Positions 38,175-48,947 are shown, numbered from the stretch's first letter. The stretch is 64,000 bases of DNA from Nymphaea colorata (GCF_008831285.2 NC_045151.1:7145682-7209681), one strand, 5' to 3'. Numbers and translations: made by a program. The notes: a model not told the origin generated them from the sequence alone.

Positions 38175-41143
38175 ATGGCCTCAACTGCTTGCTTCCTTCA
38201 CCATATTGCACCCTCTGCCAGAGGCAGGGTCCAGTCCTCTAGGGCACCAACCAAGCCGGCTTTGGTGATCTGCAGGGCAGAGAAGAGCTCGGCGGAGGAG
38301 GAGCAGAATTCTGGCCTTTCTCGCCGGCTGGCACTCACTTTGCTCGTTGGTGCTGCTGCTGTTGGTACCAAGGTCTCCCCTGCTGATGCTGCGTATGGAG
38401 AAGCTGGTAATGTTTTTCCCTTAGAGCTAGCAAGTTGTTTGGGCACAACAAGGATGACCACCGTTCCTTTTCTGTTTGAGGCGATCGTTTGGTGGCACTT
38501 TCTTTCAGATTCTTGCTGGCTGCACTGACAGCAAGCATCTGTAGGTTGGTGTACCATGACAAATTGGAATTCATTCAATTCTTGTTGTCTTTTCCTTCTC
38601 TGGAAGAGTGGCTTGTGAGATATTTTTTTAAACAGTGTCAATCGTAGAAAGACGAAAGGATCGCACTTGATCTTTGACTTGTTGCAGTTATAGCATGTGA
38701 TATCACGCATTAGCAATTCCAAGTCGATATTAAAGTCAATGGGGTGCTTCCCATGTGTTGGGTGTCCCAATGTTGGCTACGGGAATTTGAGGATTAGTTC
38801 TTAGAAGCAACATATAAGCTACTGTAATCAAGTATCAGCTTAGTTATTTATTGCAATATTGAAATCTTTTGTTGGGTTGATTTAAAAAATTTCAAATAAT
38901 GCCTGTTCCACATTCCAGAATGCATGTTTTTATGCATATACATTTGTACGCAGTTGTTTTACGCCTGCAGTATTGCTACCACTTTCTGCTTCACAATGAC
39001 CATCGTGCTGATCCTCTGTGGTTTGCTCGCGAAATGCAGCTAACGTCTTCGGGAAACCAAAAGCAAACACGGACTTCTTGCCATACAATGGGGATGGGTT
39101 CAAGCTTCTTATCCCCTCAAAGTGGAACCCCAGCAGAGAGGTGGAGTACCCTGGACAGGTCCTTAGATTTGAAGACAACTTTGACTCCAACAGCAATGTC
39201 ACAGTGATGGTCACCCCCACAGACAAGAAGAGCATAGCCGATTATGGTTCCCCGAGGAGTTTCTTTCGAAGGTAAACAAGCAGCAAACTTATATGTTCTG
39301 TTGAAACATGATCCCCTAAAGTTTCACGCTTGGCTTTTTATTGGAACATTATTTTACAAAAGACATGCCTAACTAACATTTGAAGCAATAGTAAAGCATA
39401 TCAGAATAGGCTTGCTGCCTAATTTTACTAGATTAATGTTTTGTAGAACATTCTTTTAGTCCATTATGAGCTACTTTTTACAATACATACTCCAAAAGAA
39501 ATATACAATAGTTCATTCTCTGGAACCTTAAGAGGTCGCCCAGGCATCGCAACCATTCATTTGGCTGCCGTTATACCACACTCAGTACATTGACAACCAA
39601 GTGAATGGCTGGAACTGTTGGGCGACTCCCTCAGTGGATGATCTGATCTCTAGTTCTCCAAATGGGTTTAGGGATAGTCAAAAGGAAGTTATGTTTTCCA
39701 ACCACATTCTTATGTTTGAAACTGATTGGATCAGGTCTATTGTGTGGAACCAACTTATAGCATAAGGTAGACAACTAATCATCCTGGCAGAGAAAAGAAA
39801 TCTGTATGTCTGGTGAAACGTTTCCTGCAATTTTGTCCACTATCTTTCATATAGTAGTAGCCACCAGCGATTTCACTTGGGATCGACGAGTTTGGAGCCC
39901 ATATAATATGTCAATGGAGATGAACGGTCGGGATTGAACACGACATAGGAATGGTTTTCAGAAGATATGACTTGATATAATCTGCATTCAAATGGATTGA
40001 AAATAAAAACTTGGACGAACCAATTCTTAGCATATGCATATGTGAAGGGCCTAATATACTAATTCTGAAGAAACCAATCCCAAGCATGAATAAAGCAAAT
40101 TCAATAGAAAATGCTGCAAATGGGCGACAAAGCGACGATTGACTGCTATCGGATATCAGGCTAAAAGAGAGCATGGCAAATATTGGCTGACTGGATATCC
40201 CCAATGTTAGGCATAATGGAGTCAGGCCTTGGTAATTGGATAGTTGTGTTTAGGGGTGTCAGCTCTCTGTATGAGTTGAAAATTGTCTAGGCCCTGGGCC
40301 AGGGGATCAGCCACAGGCTTTTGTGACCTTGGTCCAGTGACTGAGGCTCTCGATCATGGTGTTGCTTCCCCATTTAATAATTTGAAGGCACATACATAGT
40401 GCCCTCTAAAATGCAGGCATATGGTAGTACTGCCTGTTGACATTTTCTTACTTTGGAAAAATTCTGACTGCTCCGGTGGTTCTAAAGGCAGTTTTGCAGA
40501 AAATGAAAGAAGCGTCTTAAAATTGCTCAATTGACAGGTAACAAAATTTAACTTGTCCTATGCAGGTTGACTATCTTCTTGGGAGACAGGCCTACTCCGG
40601 GAAGACTGCTTCTGAGGTAAATGAAATCAATCGAGAAAGTGAATTCTTGTTTTATCAAATGCATGAGTTTATATCGTCTAATTTGAAATTTTTCATCCAT
40701 GCCTATTTGTTGCACTAGCCCCTTTCAGTTGGCACAGCTGTTCATTTTTCTTGTGAGGCTTGGAAAGTAATTTTTAAAGAAATCTACTTGTCATGAATGC
40801 GTATTGGTGCTTAACATTTTACAGTTTGCTCTTATTTGGGCACTTCAACACATAGTAATGGTGTTGGCAATTTAAATTGCAGGGTGGATTTGATAAGGAT
40901 GCGGTTGCAACTGCAAATATCTTAGAGTCAGCGACTCCAGTTGTTGGCGGGAAGCAGTATTACTCTCTGTCTGTGTTGACGCGAACAGCAGATGGTGATG
41001 AAGGCGGCAAGCACCAACTCATCAATGCTGTTGTTTCTGATGGTAAGCTCTACATATGCAAGGCCCAAGCCGGTGATAAGAGGTGGTTCAAGGGTGCTAG
41101 GAGGTTCGTTGAGAGCACGGCTTCCTCCTTCAGCCTTGCTTGA
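38175..41143 (+). CDS. psbP: PsbP, photosystem II oxygen-evolving enhancer protein 2 (OEC23), 4 exons, one apparent frame break
   Basis: Nuclear gene for the 23-kDa extrinsic subunit of photosystem II, which supports Ca2+ and Cl- retention at the Mn cluster in the thylakoid lumen. Exons: 38175-38406, 39040-39271, 40566-40616, 40883-41143; every intron is GT-AG. Exon 1 encodes the bipartite transit peptide: a Ser/Ala/Arg-rich stroma part, the twin Arg at residues 50-51, the hydrophobic [13 protein letters not shown], and ADA-AYGEA, where the mature protein should begin at residue 73. Exon 2 has [40 protein letters not shown] and [17 protein letters not shown]. Exon 3 has [17 protein letters not shown]. 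Exon 4 has [16 protein letters not shown] and [16 protein letters not shown]. The intended length is about 258 residues, mature 186, as is usual. After the codon for Pro149 one base appears to be missing (between 39254 and 39255). As written, the reading frame changes and, if spliced normally, meets TAG at 40923-40925. A sequencing error or true pseudogenisation are both possible. The ATG sits in a good context (GAGAAATGGCC). Confidence 0.95.
39254..39255 (+). other. psbP: apparent 1-nt deletion in psbP exon 2
   Basis: The family has Ser-Pro-Glu-Glu-Phe-Leu-Ser here. The window reads CCCCGAGGAGTTTCTTTCGAAG, which gives this only if one more G follows CCG. Exon 2 is 232 nt, and with entry phase 1 it needs 233 nt to leave in the phase used by exon 3. 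Both facts agree on a single missing base. Confidence 0.85.
39535..39626. repeat. foldback sequence in psbP intron 2
   Basis: GTCGCCCA (39535-39542) pairs with TGGGCGAC (39619-39626). The inner bases CAACCATTCATTTGG and CCAAGTGAATGGCTG extend the pairing with a few mismatches, giving a 92-bp stem-loop. It could be a small MITE or a structured intron insert. Confidence 0.65.
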
Positions 41144-41231
41144 GGATCCAACAAGTTGTTACCTGTGTTTGTATATGTGATGCTTATCAACAGATTTCTC
41201 TTTTATGATCTCTTATGAGATGCCAAGTAAA

Positions 41232-41475
41232 CATGGATTGGACATAGATAGTGGGTTTCTTTTCTGATCTTCCGAAGCCTTCAAGTTTTGTTGTTAAGGA
41301 TCAGATGGCAAAAATCTGAGATTAGGAGATCCCTAATGGTTTAATGGTTGCTTGGATTCTGAGGCTGGTAATTGATGATTCATTTAAAACTTGGGTACTC
41401 TACTCTGGTCAATGTTGTGATTGTCTGGAATAAGAACAACCTCCTACGAAGTACTTGTAGTGTTGGTGTATTATA
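41232..41475 (+). repeat. dispersed repeat, copy 2
   Basis: Matches 7245-7495 in order (see copy 1). It begins about 90 bp after the psbP stop codon, so it may be part of the psbP 3' flank or an insertion beside it. Its right edge meets the LTR-like start of a Copia remnant. Confidence 0.7.
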
Positions 41476-41618
41476 ACGGCGTCTAGATCTGGAATGCAAT
41501 CCAGATATCTACCTTTAATGAACCCGCTGAAGATAAATAAGGCTAATAACAGGCATGGGGCAAGGATCAAATCTAATCACATAAATTTGGTGCAGTCTTC
41601 TTCGTCTCTTTTTTTTTT
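41476..41618 (+). repeat. possible short Copia 5' LTR end
   Basis: The sequence ending in a T-rich run directly precedes a PBS motif, so it should be the right end of a 5' LTR. TGTTGGTGTATTATAACGG near 41460 has the form of a Copia LTR start, but no second LTR was found to confirm it. Confidence 0.35.
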
Positions 41619-42470
41619 ATGGTATCAGAGCAACCAGGCCACGTTCTTCTGATGGCTCTCAATACATGGCAGACAAAGAGATCAACAACAGCAGAAGTAG
41701 TGAATCTGAAAACACGCGAAGTCATGGAAGCAGCAGCAATCACAACACGTCTACAGGTCAAGCTTTTCTTGTTTTGCCGGCACCCGCAAATCTTCAGTAC
41801 TTTCTTGCTGTTAAGCTAGAGGTAGACAATTTTCTTTTGTAGGAATTTCAATTTATGCTTCTGTCGAAAAGTTACAATCTTATGGCTTATATTGATGAAT
41901 GGGAACGATGTCTGAGGGAATCTATCACAATCAGTAATAATACAATGATTAAGAATTTGGTGTATGACGAATGACAGTTTATGGCTCAACTCTTGTTGAG
42001 TTGGACCATTTCATCCTTACCGACAGTATGCATTGTCTGGTGGTGGGATTCAACATCTCTTCTCTTATGTAGTATGGTCTTCAGTAAAGAAGATATACCT
42101 AACCAGATCCAGGGCAAGAATTTGAAAGATGAAGGGACAACTTTAGAATCTCCATAAGGGATCCAAAACCATACATGTAATTGAGGCAAAAAATATTGCA
42201 CACTGAGTAGCCTTGGTGGCAAAGCATGTGGATAAAAATGATTTGATCTCCTTTATACTTGCCAGTTTACCATGTGCCAAATATGGATCTTTTTGGACTG
42301 TGTTGGACACTCGTGTTGATCTGATCGTTCTTGAGGATCTCCTTCCTATGCTCCTGGTTCATGAGGCTCAGATCCAAGAAGCCGAGATTGATATTAGTCA
42401 AGTGAATAATTCCATCGCAAATCTTGTTATGCAACCTCAATAGACGAATCAGAAATATCAGTTTAATTAT
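41619..42470 (+). pseudogene. Ty1/Copia remnant: PBS and gag fragment
   Basis: TGGTATCAGAGC at about 41619-41630 is a typical initiator tRNA-Met primer site. After it, gag pieces are readable across stops: LQYFLAVKLEVDNFLL near 41793-41840, YNLMAYIDEW near 41875-41910, then in one frame (42213-42443) DKNDLISFILASLPCAKYGSF and LLPMLLVHEAQIQEAEI, the UBN2/Retrotran_gag type. The frame closes at 42443. Pol was not found to the right. This element is different from the complete one at 43443-49333. Confidence 0.75.
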
Positions 42471-43253
42471 GGCTGAGGTGCATCAATTGCTGGTGTTAAG
42501 GAACCTAGTTTGAATTATATGATGGATGATCAAACCAAAGTTCGAGAGCACGATCTGTCAATGAAAAAGTAATGGCGGTGGTCAATAAGGCGAGATTAGT
42601 TAAGTCTGATACCCTGATATTGCATGGCAACCAAGTGAAATTTATGTTTATAAAGGTCTCAAAATTTTTAATAAGCTAATTATGACTAGTCAGATGTATA
42701 TTGGGTAAGACAACATATGTATGGGACTTCAGAGCTTTTGCGTGCTTAACTTGCTTATGTTATCTAAATTAAGTTTCTAATGAATAAGCCATTTCCTAGA
42801 GGACTTTCAAAATTAGAAGTATAGAAAGACACCGTATTTTTAGAGTATCGACATGAGAAAACTTTCCAGGTGACTTTATAATGAAGGCAAGTATCGAGCC
42901 ATGAGGATTTTAGGACTTACCCATTTCGATGTACCAGATCCAAATTAATCCACCATTAGTTTAACGGATCTAATTAGTCTATTCTCATTTTAATTCAAAG
43001 GTTTAATGTTCATCAACTAATAATATGGGAACATATACATTACGGTAATTTTGCGCCCACATACAATAAAGTTTCCATCAATTTACACCAAGCCTTATGT
43101 GTTCATGAGCCACGTACCGAGGAACTGGCATTGGTACTAACATCGAAACGTTACTTCTTGTCTCTTATTAGGGTTATAACTTAACTTTTACATTTGCAAC
43201 TTAATAGCCACTCATTATTATTTTTTTAAAATCGAGATGAGTATCTTTAAATC

Positions 43254-43255
<2 letters not shown>
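42471..43255. other. intergenic, no gene recognised
   Basis: Only short frames. Some pieces (e.g. NPVMTSQMYIG-like at about 42680) could be decayed Copia pol but are too weak to call. Confidence 0.3.

Positions 43256-43305
<50 letters not shown>
43256..43305. repeat. (TA)25 microsatellite
   Basis: Perfect TA dinucleotides, 137 bp to the left of a Copia insertion site. Confidence 0.95.
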
Positions 43306-43310
<5 letters not shown>

Positions 43311-43442
43311 CTGCATGCATAAAACCAAGGTTTCTCCTTCACCATCACAGAAATACATGGTGCATGTATATGTGTAGATATGTAGATAAGAAGCGTGCAC
43401 ACACATGTACGCATTGACACACACATATAAACGAGTGATCAC

Positions 43443-43814
43443 TGATAAAATAAAGATGGCTGAAGATCACGATGGAAGATTTCCTCCTAAAATCAAGCAA
43501 TCGGCTGAAGATCAAGATGGAAGATCACTTCCTAAAATCAAGCAGTGGGCTGAAGATCATGATGGAGGATCAATTCCTAAAATCAAGCAACCAGCTAAGC
43601 ATAAAGAGAAAGAATTTAAAATTCAAGAGTTACCTTGTTTTTCCAAATCAAGATCTATGATTATTGGATCTGCTATAACTCCAACTATATATATCAATAA
43701 AGAACTCTCTCAAAAGCATTGAGAGAGAGTGAGTTTTCTCCTTGTCGTGGATGTAGGCTAAGTTTAGCCGAACCACGTTAACATTTTGTGTCTTTGTTAA
43801 TTTTTACTTTTTCA
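43443..43814 (+). repeat. 5' LTR of the Copia element
   Basis: 372 bp. Three 45-bp tandem repeats (43459-43503, 43504-43548, 43549-43593) begin GCTGAAGATCA.GATGGA and occupy the U3 side. A TATA run TATATATAT at about 43686-43694 is followed immediately by AATAAA at 43696-43701 and a hairpin (CTCTCTCAA at 43705-43713 pairing with TTGAGAGAG at 43719-43727). Confidence 0.95.
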
Positions 43815-43826
43815 TGGTATCAGAGC
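43815..43826 (+). other. primer binding site (initiator tRNA-Met type)
   Basis: TGGTATCAGAGC immediately follows the 5' LTR, the standard Copia primer site. Confidence 0.9.
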
Positions 43827-44896
43827 CTGGTCGAAGTTGATCAGCGTGAGCACGGGCAGCATCTGCTCCATTCTGATTTTCCGTAGCACTAGGATTCTGA
43901 TAGAAGTCTTGTTGTCTTTTGTTACATCTGGTTTCTCTATTCCTCTGTTCATCACCATCCCGTCTCTTTGTTCCTCTGTTCACCACCATTGGCGTCAGCC
44001 ACCGTTGACCTCCATAGTGATCAGGCAGCACCCTCTATTCATTTTGTTTCCAACGAGCCCAAGCCAGATTGGGACCGACGCCTGAGCCGGTCGGAATCTC
44101 TAGATTTCTGGCCCATCCCTATGGTGTTTTCTTCTTCAGCGAAAGAGACAGGCCTGCCTCCCAACTTCAAAAATTTGGCATTGTTTCTATTTACCATCTC
44201 TCGCTGTGAGACTGAACAGGAACCATCGTCCAGAAGTTGCACTTCCAAAGGTCTGGTGCTTGACCGGATCCGACACCAGTGCCGGCCGGAATTGCAGGTT
44301 TTTTGGTCGCCTATCCCTGTGTTGCAGTCCCCTGTTTTGGGCGAGAAGCATTTATCGGCTGCTGTTGCATCCCCTGCTTCAGCCTGTATTCATTCCAATA
44401 GCATCACCTTGATCAGAGGATCCTTCCTGAGCAAATTAATTGGTTCTGTTGGTGGTGTAATGAATGCCTAGAATCTGCTGTAGGTGCAACTGTAAATTGA
44501 AGAACAGAGGAGTCTTCGCCTGATCATGACAATCTCATCCACCGGTGCTGATTTCTCCAGTGATTCTAGCTGTCGAGCAGTAGATTCTTGGACGTCTAGG
44601 TGTCTACAAAACACCTCTGTGCAATCTCGAATTTTTTGGAGCTGCCGATGAGGAGCATTCAATTTTTGAAGCTCCACCTTCTTCAAAAAGCTGCTCTGCA
44701 ACAGCCAGCAACCGGTTTCTCTTTTGCTTCTCTAATTATGCCAAACATTGTTTCTTTCTTGAGAAATCCGGTGATGCATCCTAACTTTAGTCAATTTCTG
44801 TCACTCCTTGGTTGAAATTGTGATCTATTATGTTATCAATGAGGCGAATCATTGCGTAAAAACCTACGAACAGTGAAGGAGCAAGTTGCAGGAGTC
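43827..44896 (+). other. 1.07-kb leader between PBS and gag
   Basis: Unusually long leader for a Copia element, with higher GC than the pol region. It contains an open frame of 167 codons (43968-44471) and shorter ones, without a domain I know. It may be untranslated leader, captured host sequence or a lost extra gene. Codons and composition give no strong sign of coding. Confidence 0.5.
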
Positions 44897-45683
44897 ATGG
44901 CTGTTGTAAATTCAACCGTGTCTAGCTCAACGGTAGCTCCTGCCCCTAATCCAAGAACTCAATGGAATGCATTTTTCAGCCTAGTCTCTGTCAAATTAGA
45001 CAAAAACAATTATTTGCTATGCCGCTCACAAATTACCAGTGTGATGAAAAGTCAAGGCTTATTGAGGTACGTTAATGGTTCTCTTGATGCGCCACCAAAA
45101 TATCTTGATGCTAATCAAACTAAGCCGAATCCAGTATCATACATCAAACTAAGCTGAATCCAGTATCATACATCAAACTAAGCTGAATCCAGAATATGAT
45201 ACATGGGAACGTGCAGACCAGTTAGACTTGAGTTGGATTATGGCAACTCTGTCTGAACCTATGTTACCTCAACTAATTTCCTATACCTCGGCCTTTCAAG
45301 CTTGGTGTACTCTTGAACAACAATATGCCTCACAATCTAACTTAAGGATCATTCAACTGAAACGTGAATTGCAAAATGTGAAAAATTGTGACATGCTCAT
45401 GGCTGATTACTTGAATCACGTTAAGTTTCTGCACGATTCTTTAGTTGTTGTCAATCATGTGGTTTCTGATTCAGATCTCGTTCTTTATACTCTTAATGGA
45501 TTATCTAGTGAACATGAAGTGTTTATCACCACTATTATCACCTTCAAGCAATTACCAAGTTTTTCTAAAAATTTTTATATGTTGGTCACTCAAGAAAATC
45601 GTCTTCGCATTCTTACACCACCATCATACCATAACAGCGACTCCTCCGTTGTCACCTTTGTAACCCAATGTGGGCAAGGCTGA
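44897..45683 (+). pseudogene. Copia gag (UBN2-type), frameshifted by a 29-bp triplication
   Basis: Starts at the ATG 44897. Readable: FFSLVSVKLDKNNYLLCRSQ, then MKSQGLLRYVNGS. After a break, WERADQLDLSWIMATLSEPM, AWCTLEQQYASQSNLRIIQL and LVVVNHVVSDSDLVLYTLNG. This is the usual capsid region of Copia gag. The break is caused by a 29-bp unit (45118-45146) repeated at 45147-45175 and partly again to 45192. The two extra units change the phase. A zinc-knuckle piece CQYCGRKNH follows at about 45812-45840 and is itself followed by a frame change before the last Cys. Confidence 0.9.
45118..45192. repeat. 29-bp tandem repeat inside gag
   Basis: AACTAAGC-GAATCCAGTATC is repeated at 45118, 45147 and 45176, the last copy incomplete. 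The near identity of the copies implies a recent slippage or repair event. The period is not a multiple of three. Confidence 0.95.
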
Positions 45684-45839
45684 GGTAACTTCAACTATGC
45701 AAGAGGAAGAGGTAGTGGTCGAAACAGTGGTCACAACTGTAACAATAAAAACTACAGCAGTAGTGGGCGAAACAATAATCCCAACACCAACTTCAAGTCT
45801 GCTCAAGGAATCATATGTCAATATTGTGGTCGCAAAAAT

Positions 45840-46380
45840 CATATGTTCACCATTGTTATGATATACCAAAGGTGTTTATGGCCATGGCAATTGATGTTGG
45901 ATCAAACACAAGTCAAGCCAATACTGATGCATCTCCTTCTAATACAACTAATGATAGTCAAGAGTGGTACCCTGATATACAAGATCCACCCACCACATGA
46001 CCAGCACAAATCAATCTATGCAAGGTACTATTTCTTACTTTCGATCTGATTCTTTTGTTGTAGGAAGTGGAGAAAGACTTGCTATTAAAAGTATTGGTAA
46101 TGTATCGTTGCCATCTAAAAATACTTCCCTTACCTTAAAGAATGTTTTGCATGTGCCAACATTACAAAAGAACTTACTTTTTGTGGCAAAATTTACAAAA
46201 GACAACTCTTGCAAAATGGAATTCACACCTTATGATTTGACTATTAAGAATATGCAGACAGGGGAGATAATACACAGAGGACTTCTTAAAGAAGGACTAT
46301 ACTCGTGGTCAAGTGTTCTTAGAGACATTGCAGCTACTGGGGTAAAGAATAAAGTGCAACATGAAGGTTGTAAAAGCTAT
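45840..46380 (+). pseudogene. Copia protease region, active site lost
   Basis: After SQEWYPD the expected Asp-Ser/Thr-Gly-Ala is changed to Asp-Ile-Gln-Asp and the frame shifts, ending at a stop near 45998. In the next frame (from 45997) the rest is intact: ERLAIKSIGNVSLPSK, TLKNVLHVPTLQKNLLFVAK and the C-terminal DLTIKNMQTGEIIHRG. Confidence 0.8.
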
Positions 46381-47255
46381 CTTTCTGTTTCAAAGGGAGT
46401 TGTTGATGGTTCTAGACATTTTGTAGGGGACTCTAATAAGTTATTTGATTTATGGCATACATGCTTGGGACATGCAAATGTTCATTTAATGAATAAGATG
46501 ATTGCATCAAGATTAATTTTTGTTGATTCTATGCATAAATATAAAGTGTGTTCTCTTTGTGCCTTAGCCAAGATGCATCAATTACCTTTACCTATAGCAG
46601 ATTTCAAGGCATCCTCTCCTTTAAAAAAGCTCCAGCATATCTATGGGGACCTGCTCCTTGTACATCTAGGGAAGGCTACAACTATTATTTGGTGATAGTA
46701 GATTATTACTCACATTTTACATGGATTTTCTCTTTAGTCAAAAAATTAAAAGTCTTTGCTTGTTTTCATAATTTTCACAAGATTGTTGAGCGGCAACTTG
46801 AACACAAAGTAAAAATCTTTTAGAATGATTATGGTGGAGAATTCTTGAGTCACGCTATTTCTCATTATCTTAATGCTCAAGGCATTCGACGATGGCTTTC
46901 ATGTCCGCACACACCACAACAAAATGGTATTGCAGAGCGAAAGCATCGACATATTATGGAAATGGGATTGAGTATGCTCATTCAGGCAAGTATGCCCATA
47001 TGTTTTTGGATTGATGCTTTCAAAATGGCAGTTTACATTATCAATTGCTTACCTATAATTGACCTGCAAAAGGTGACACCATATGAAAAGTTACTTGGTG
47101 AAAAACCTCAACTAGAGCATCTAAAGGTCTTTGGACATACTGTATACCCTCTTGTTGGGCCTCAACGCAAATCAAAACTTGTGCCAAAATCTTATACTTG
47201 CATTTTTCTTGGCTATGCTAATGTCATAAAGGTTACATTTGCTATAATCCATTAG
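46380..47255 (+). pseudogene. Copia GAG-pre-integrase and integrase
   Basis: LFDLWHTCLGHANVHLMNKM and CSLCALAKMHQLPL form the His-Cys zinc-binding part (46440-46590). The integrase core follows in a shifted frame: VDYYSHFTWIFSL (first Asp) at 46698-46735, then after a stop NDYGGEFLSHAISHYL (second Asp) and CPHTPQQNGIAERKHRH (Glu). The C-terminal part is AVYIINCLPI, PYEKLLGEKP and HLKVFGHTVYP, ending CIFLGYAN near 47222. All three catalytic acids are recognisable, but at least one stop and two frame changes interrupt the sequence. Confidence 0.88.
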
Positions 47256-48700
47256 ACAAACGTGTCATCATATCTAGACATGTCTTATTTGATGAAAGTA
47301 CCTTTCTTTACTCAGGCATTTCACTACCAACCACAGCTAATGAAATTGTTCAATGGCTTGCGTTTAGCAAAACTGATCCACCAATAGTAAAGTCTCTAAT
47401 TTCTTTGCCAAACTCTTGTTCCAAAATTATTGAACCATGCAACCAAAGTCCTAGCAATGAAGATACCGAGCCTACTCCTACTAGTATTGGAACCAATATT
47501 GAACACACTGAATCTCTTCATCAACCTGAACTTCAACCACCATCGTCCCATGCCAACATATCAAGAGTCACCCTATGATCACTAGACCTAAAGATGGGAC
47601 AAGTAGACCCAAATTTTTCTCTTACCTTAGTGAAACCAAGACAAAGGAATTGATTATTCAGAAACTTTCAGTCCAGTCATTAAACCCACTACTATTCGAT
47701 TGGTTTTATCTATTGCTACCAATCAGAGATAAATTATTTACCAATTGAATGTTAACAATGCATTTTTACATGGCATACTAAAGGAAGAAGTATATATGAG
47801 TCAACCGCTACGAGTAGAAGACAATGATCATCCAGATTATGTGTGCAAATTGAAGAAGTCTTTATATAGACTTAAGCAAGCCCCTCGAGCATGGTTTGAA
47901 AGTTTGAGCACGTATCTCATATCTAAAGAATTTACAGGATCCAAATCTGATCTGTCTCTGTTTGTACGTACTTCGCTGTCATGCATTGTGTATATTCTCA
48001 TATATGTTGATGATATTATTTTGATATGAAACTCTCCACTTGAGATACGAAACATCATTCATGAGATGAGTAACAAATTCTCCATCAAGGATTTGGGAAA
48101 GATCCATTACTTCCTTGGAATACAAGTTGAATATAATGGGTTTGAAGTTTATCTTTCACAAAAAAAAATACATAAGCGACATCCTTGTTAGAGCTCAAAT
48201 GGGTTTAACCAAAGTCGTCGTCACACCAGCTGCCCCTAACATATCTCTTTCAAAATTTGAAGGAGAAAAACTCAAGGATGAAACTCTATATAGAAGCATT
48301 GTGGGTGCACTTCAATATGTGACTCACACGTCCAGACATTGCATTTGCAATTATGAAGGCATGTCAGTTTCTTCATGAACCCACAGATCTCCACTAGACT
48401 CATGTAAAAGGGATTCTTCGCTATCTTCAAGAAACTTGAGCTTATGGTCAACATATAAAAGCATCTCCACATTGGAAACTTGAAGCATATTCAGATGTTG
48501 ATTGGGCCGGTTGCCCTGATGACAGAAGGTCCACAAATGGTTTAGTCACTATGTTGGGAGGAAACATAATCTCTTGGGGATCAAACAAACAACATATTGT
48601 AGCTCATTCGAGTATAGAGGCAGAATATAAAGCCATGGCTAGAGGTACTGCAGAACTTACATGGATAAGGCACGTTCTCAATGACTTACAGGTCTGCATG
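47256..48700 (+). pseudogene. Copia reverse transcriptase and RNase H, segment missing before the RT core
   Basis: After a Pro/Thr-rich linker (47260-47640) the text passes from LSETKTKEL directly to [12 protein letters not shown] at about 47650-47690. The usual 60-70 residues between (the KWVFKIK...RYKARLVAKG block) are absent. Then [39 protein letters not shown], and IYVDDIIL with the YVDD box followed at once by a stop (about 48028). IHYFLGIQVEYNGFEVYLS, RSIVGALQYVTHTSRH and, for RNase H, DVDWAGCPDDRRSTNGLV (about 48500) and HSSIEAEYKAMARGTAELTW (about 48606) follow in changing frames. Confidence 0.9.
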
Positions 48701-48947
48701 AAGTTCATATATTAAAGTGTGATCATCTAGGAGCCACCTATCTTGCAGCCAATCCTATCTTTCATTATCTGAGAAAGCATATCAAAATAGATTTTCACTT
48801 TGTTAGAGAGAAAGTCACTAAAAGAGAAATTCAAGTTGAATTTGTCAAATTTGAATATCAGATAATAGATATTTTAACTAAACTGTTACCAAGGCTGAGG
48901 TTTCATTTTCTCAAAGACAAACTCAATCTTATTGACCCAAGTGTTGG

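Noticed and set aside
38198-38770. 190-codon open frame on the minus strand
   Set aside because: It lies antisense to psbP exon 1 and intron 1; the + strand reading is an unmistakable PsbP transit peptide, so this frame is a shadow.
38899-39235. open frames of about 100 codons on both strands at psbP exon 2
   Set aside because: They are other frames of exon 2 and the end of intron 1; the true frame has PsbP motifs and a proper AG acceptor at 39038-39039.
43405-43722. 105-codon open frame with 15-residue repeats
   Set aside because: It coincides with the tandem repeats of the Copia 5' LTR, starts outside the element and is interrupted in the 3' LTR, so it is not taken as a gene.
45624-45869. 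81-codon minus frame
   Set aside because: Antisense of the Gly/Thr-rich end of Copia gag.
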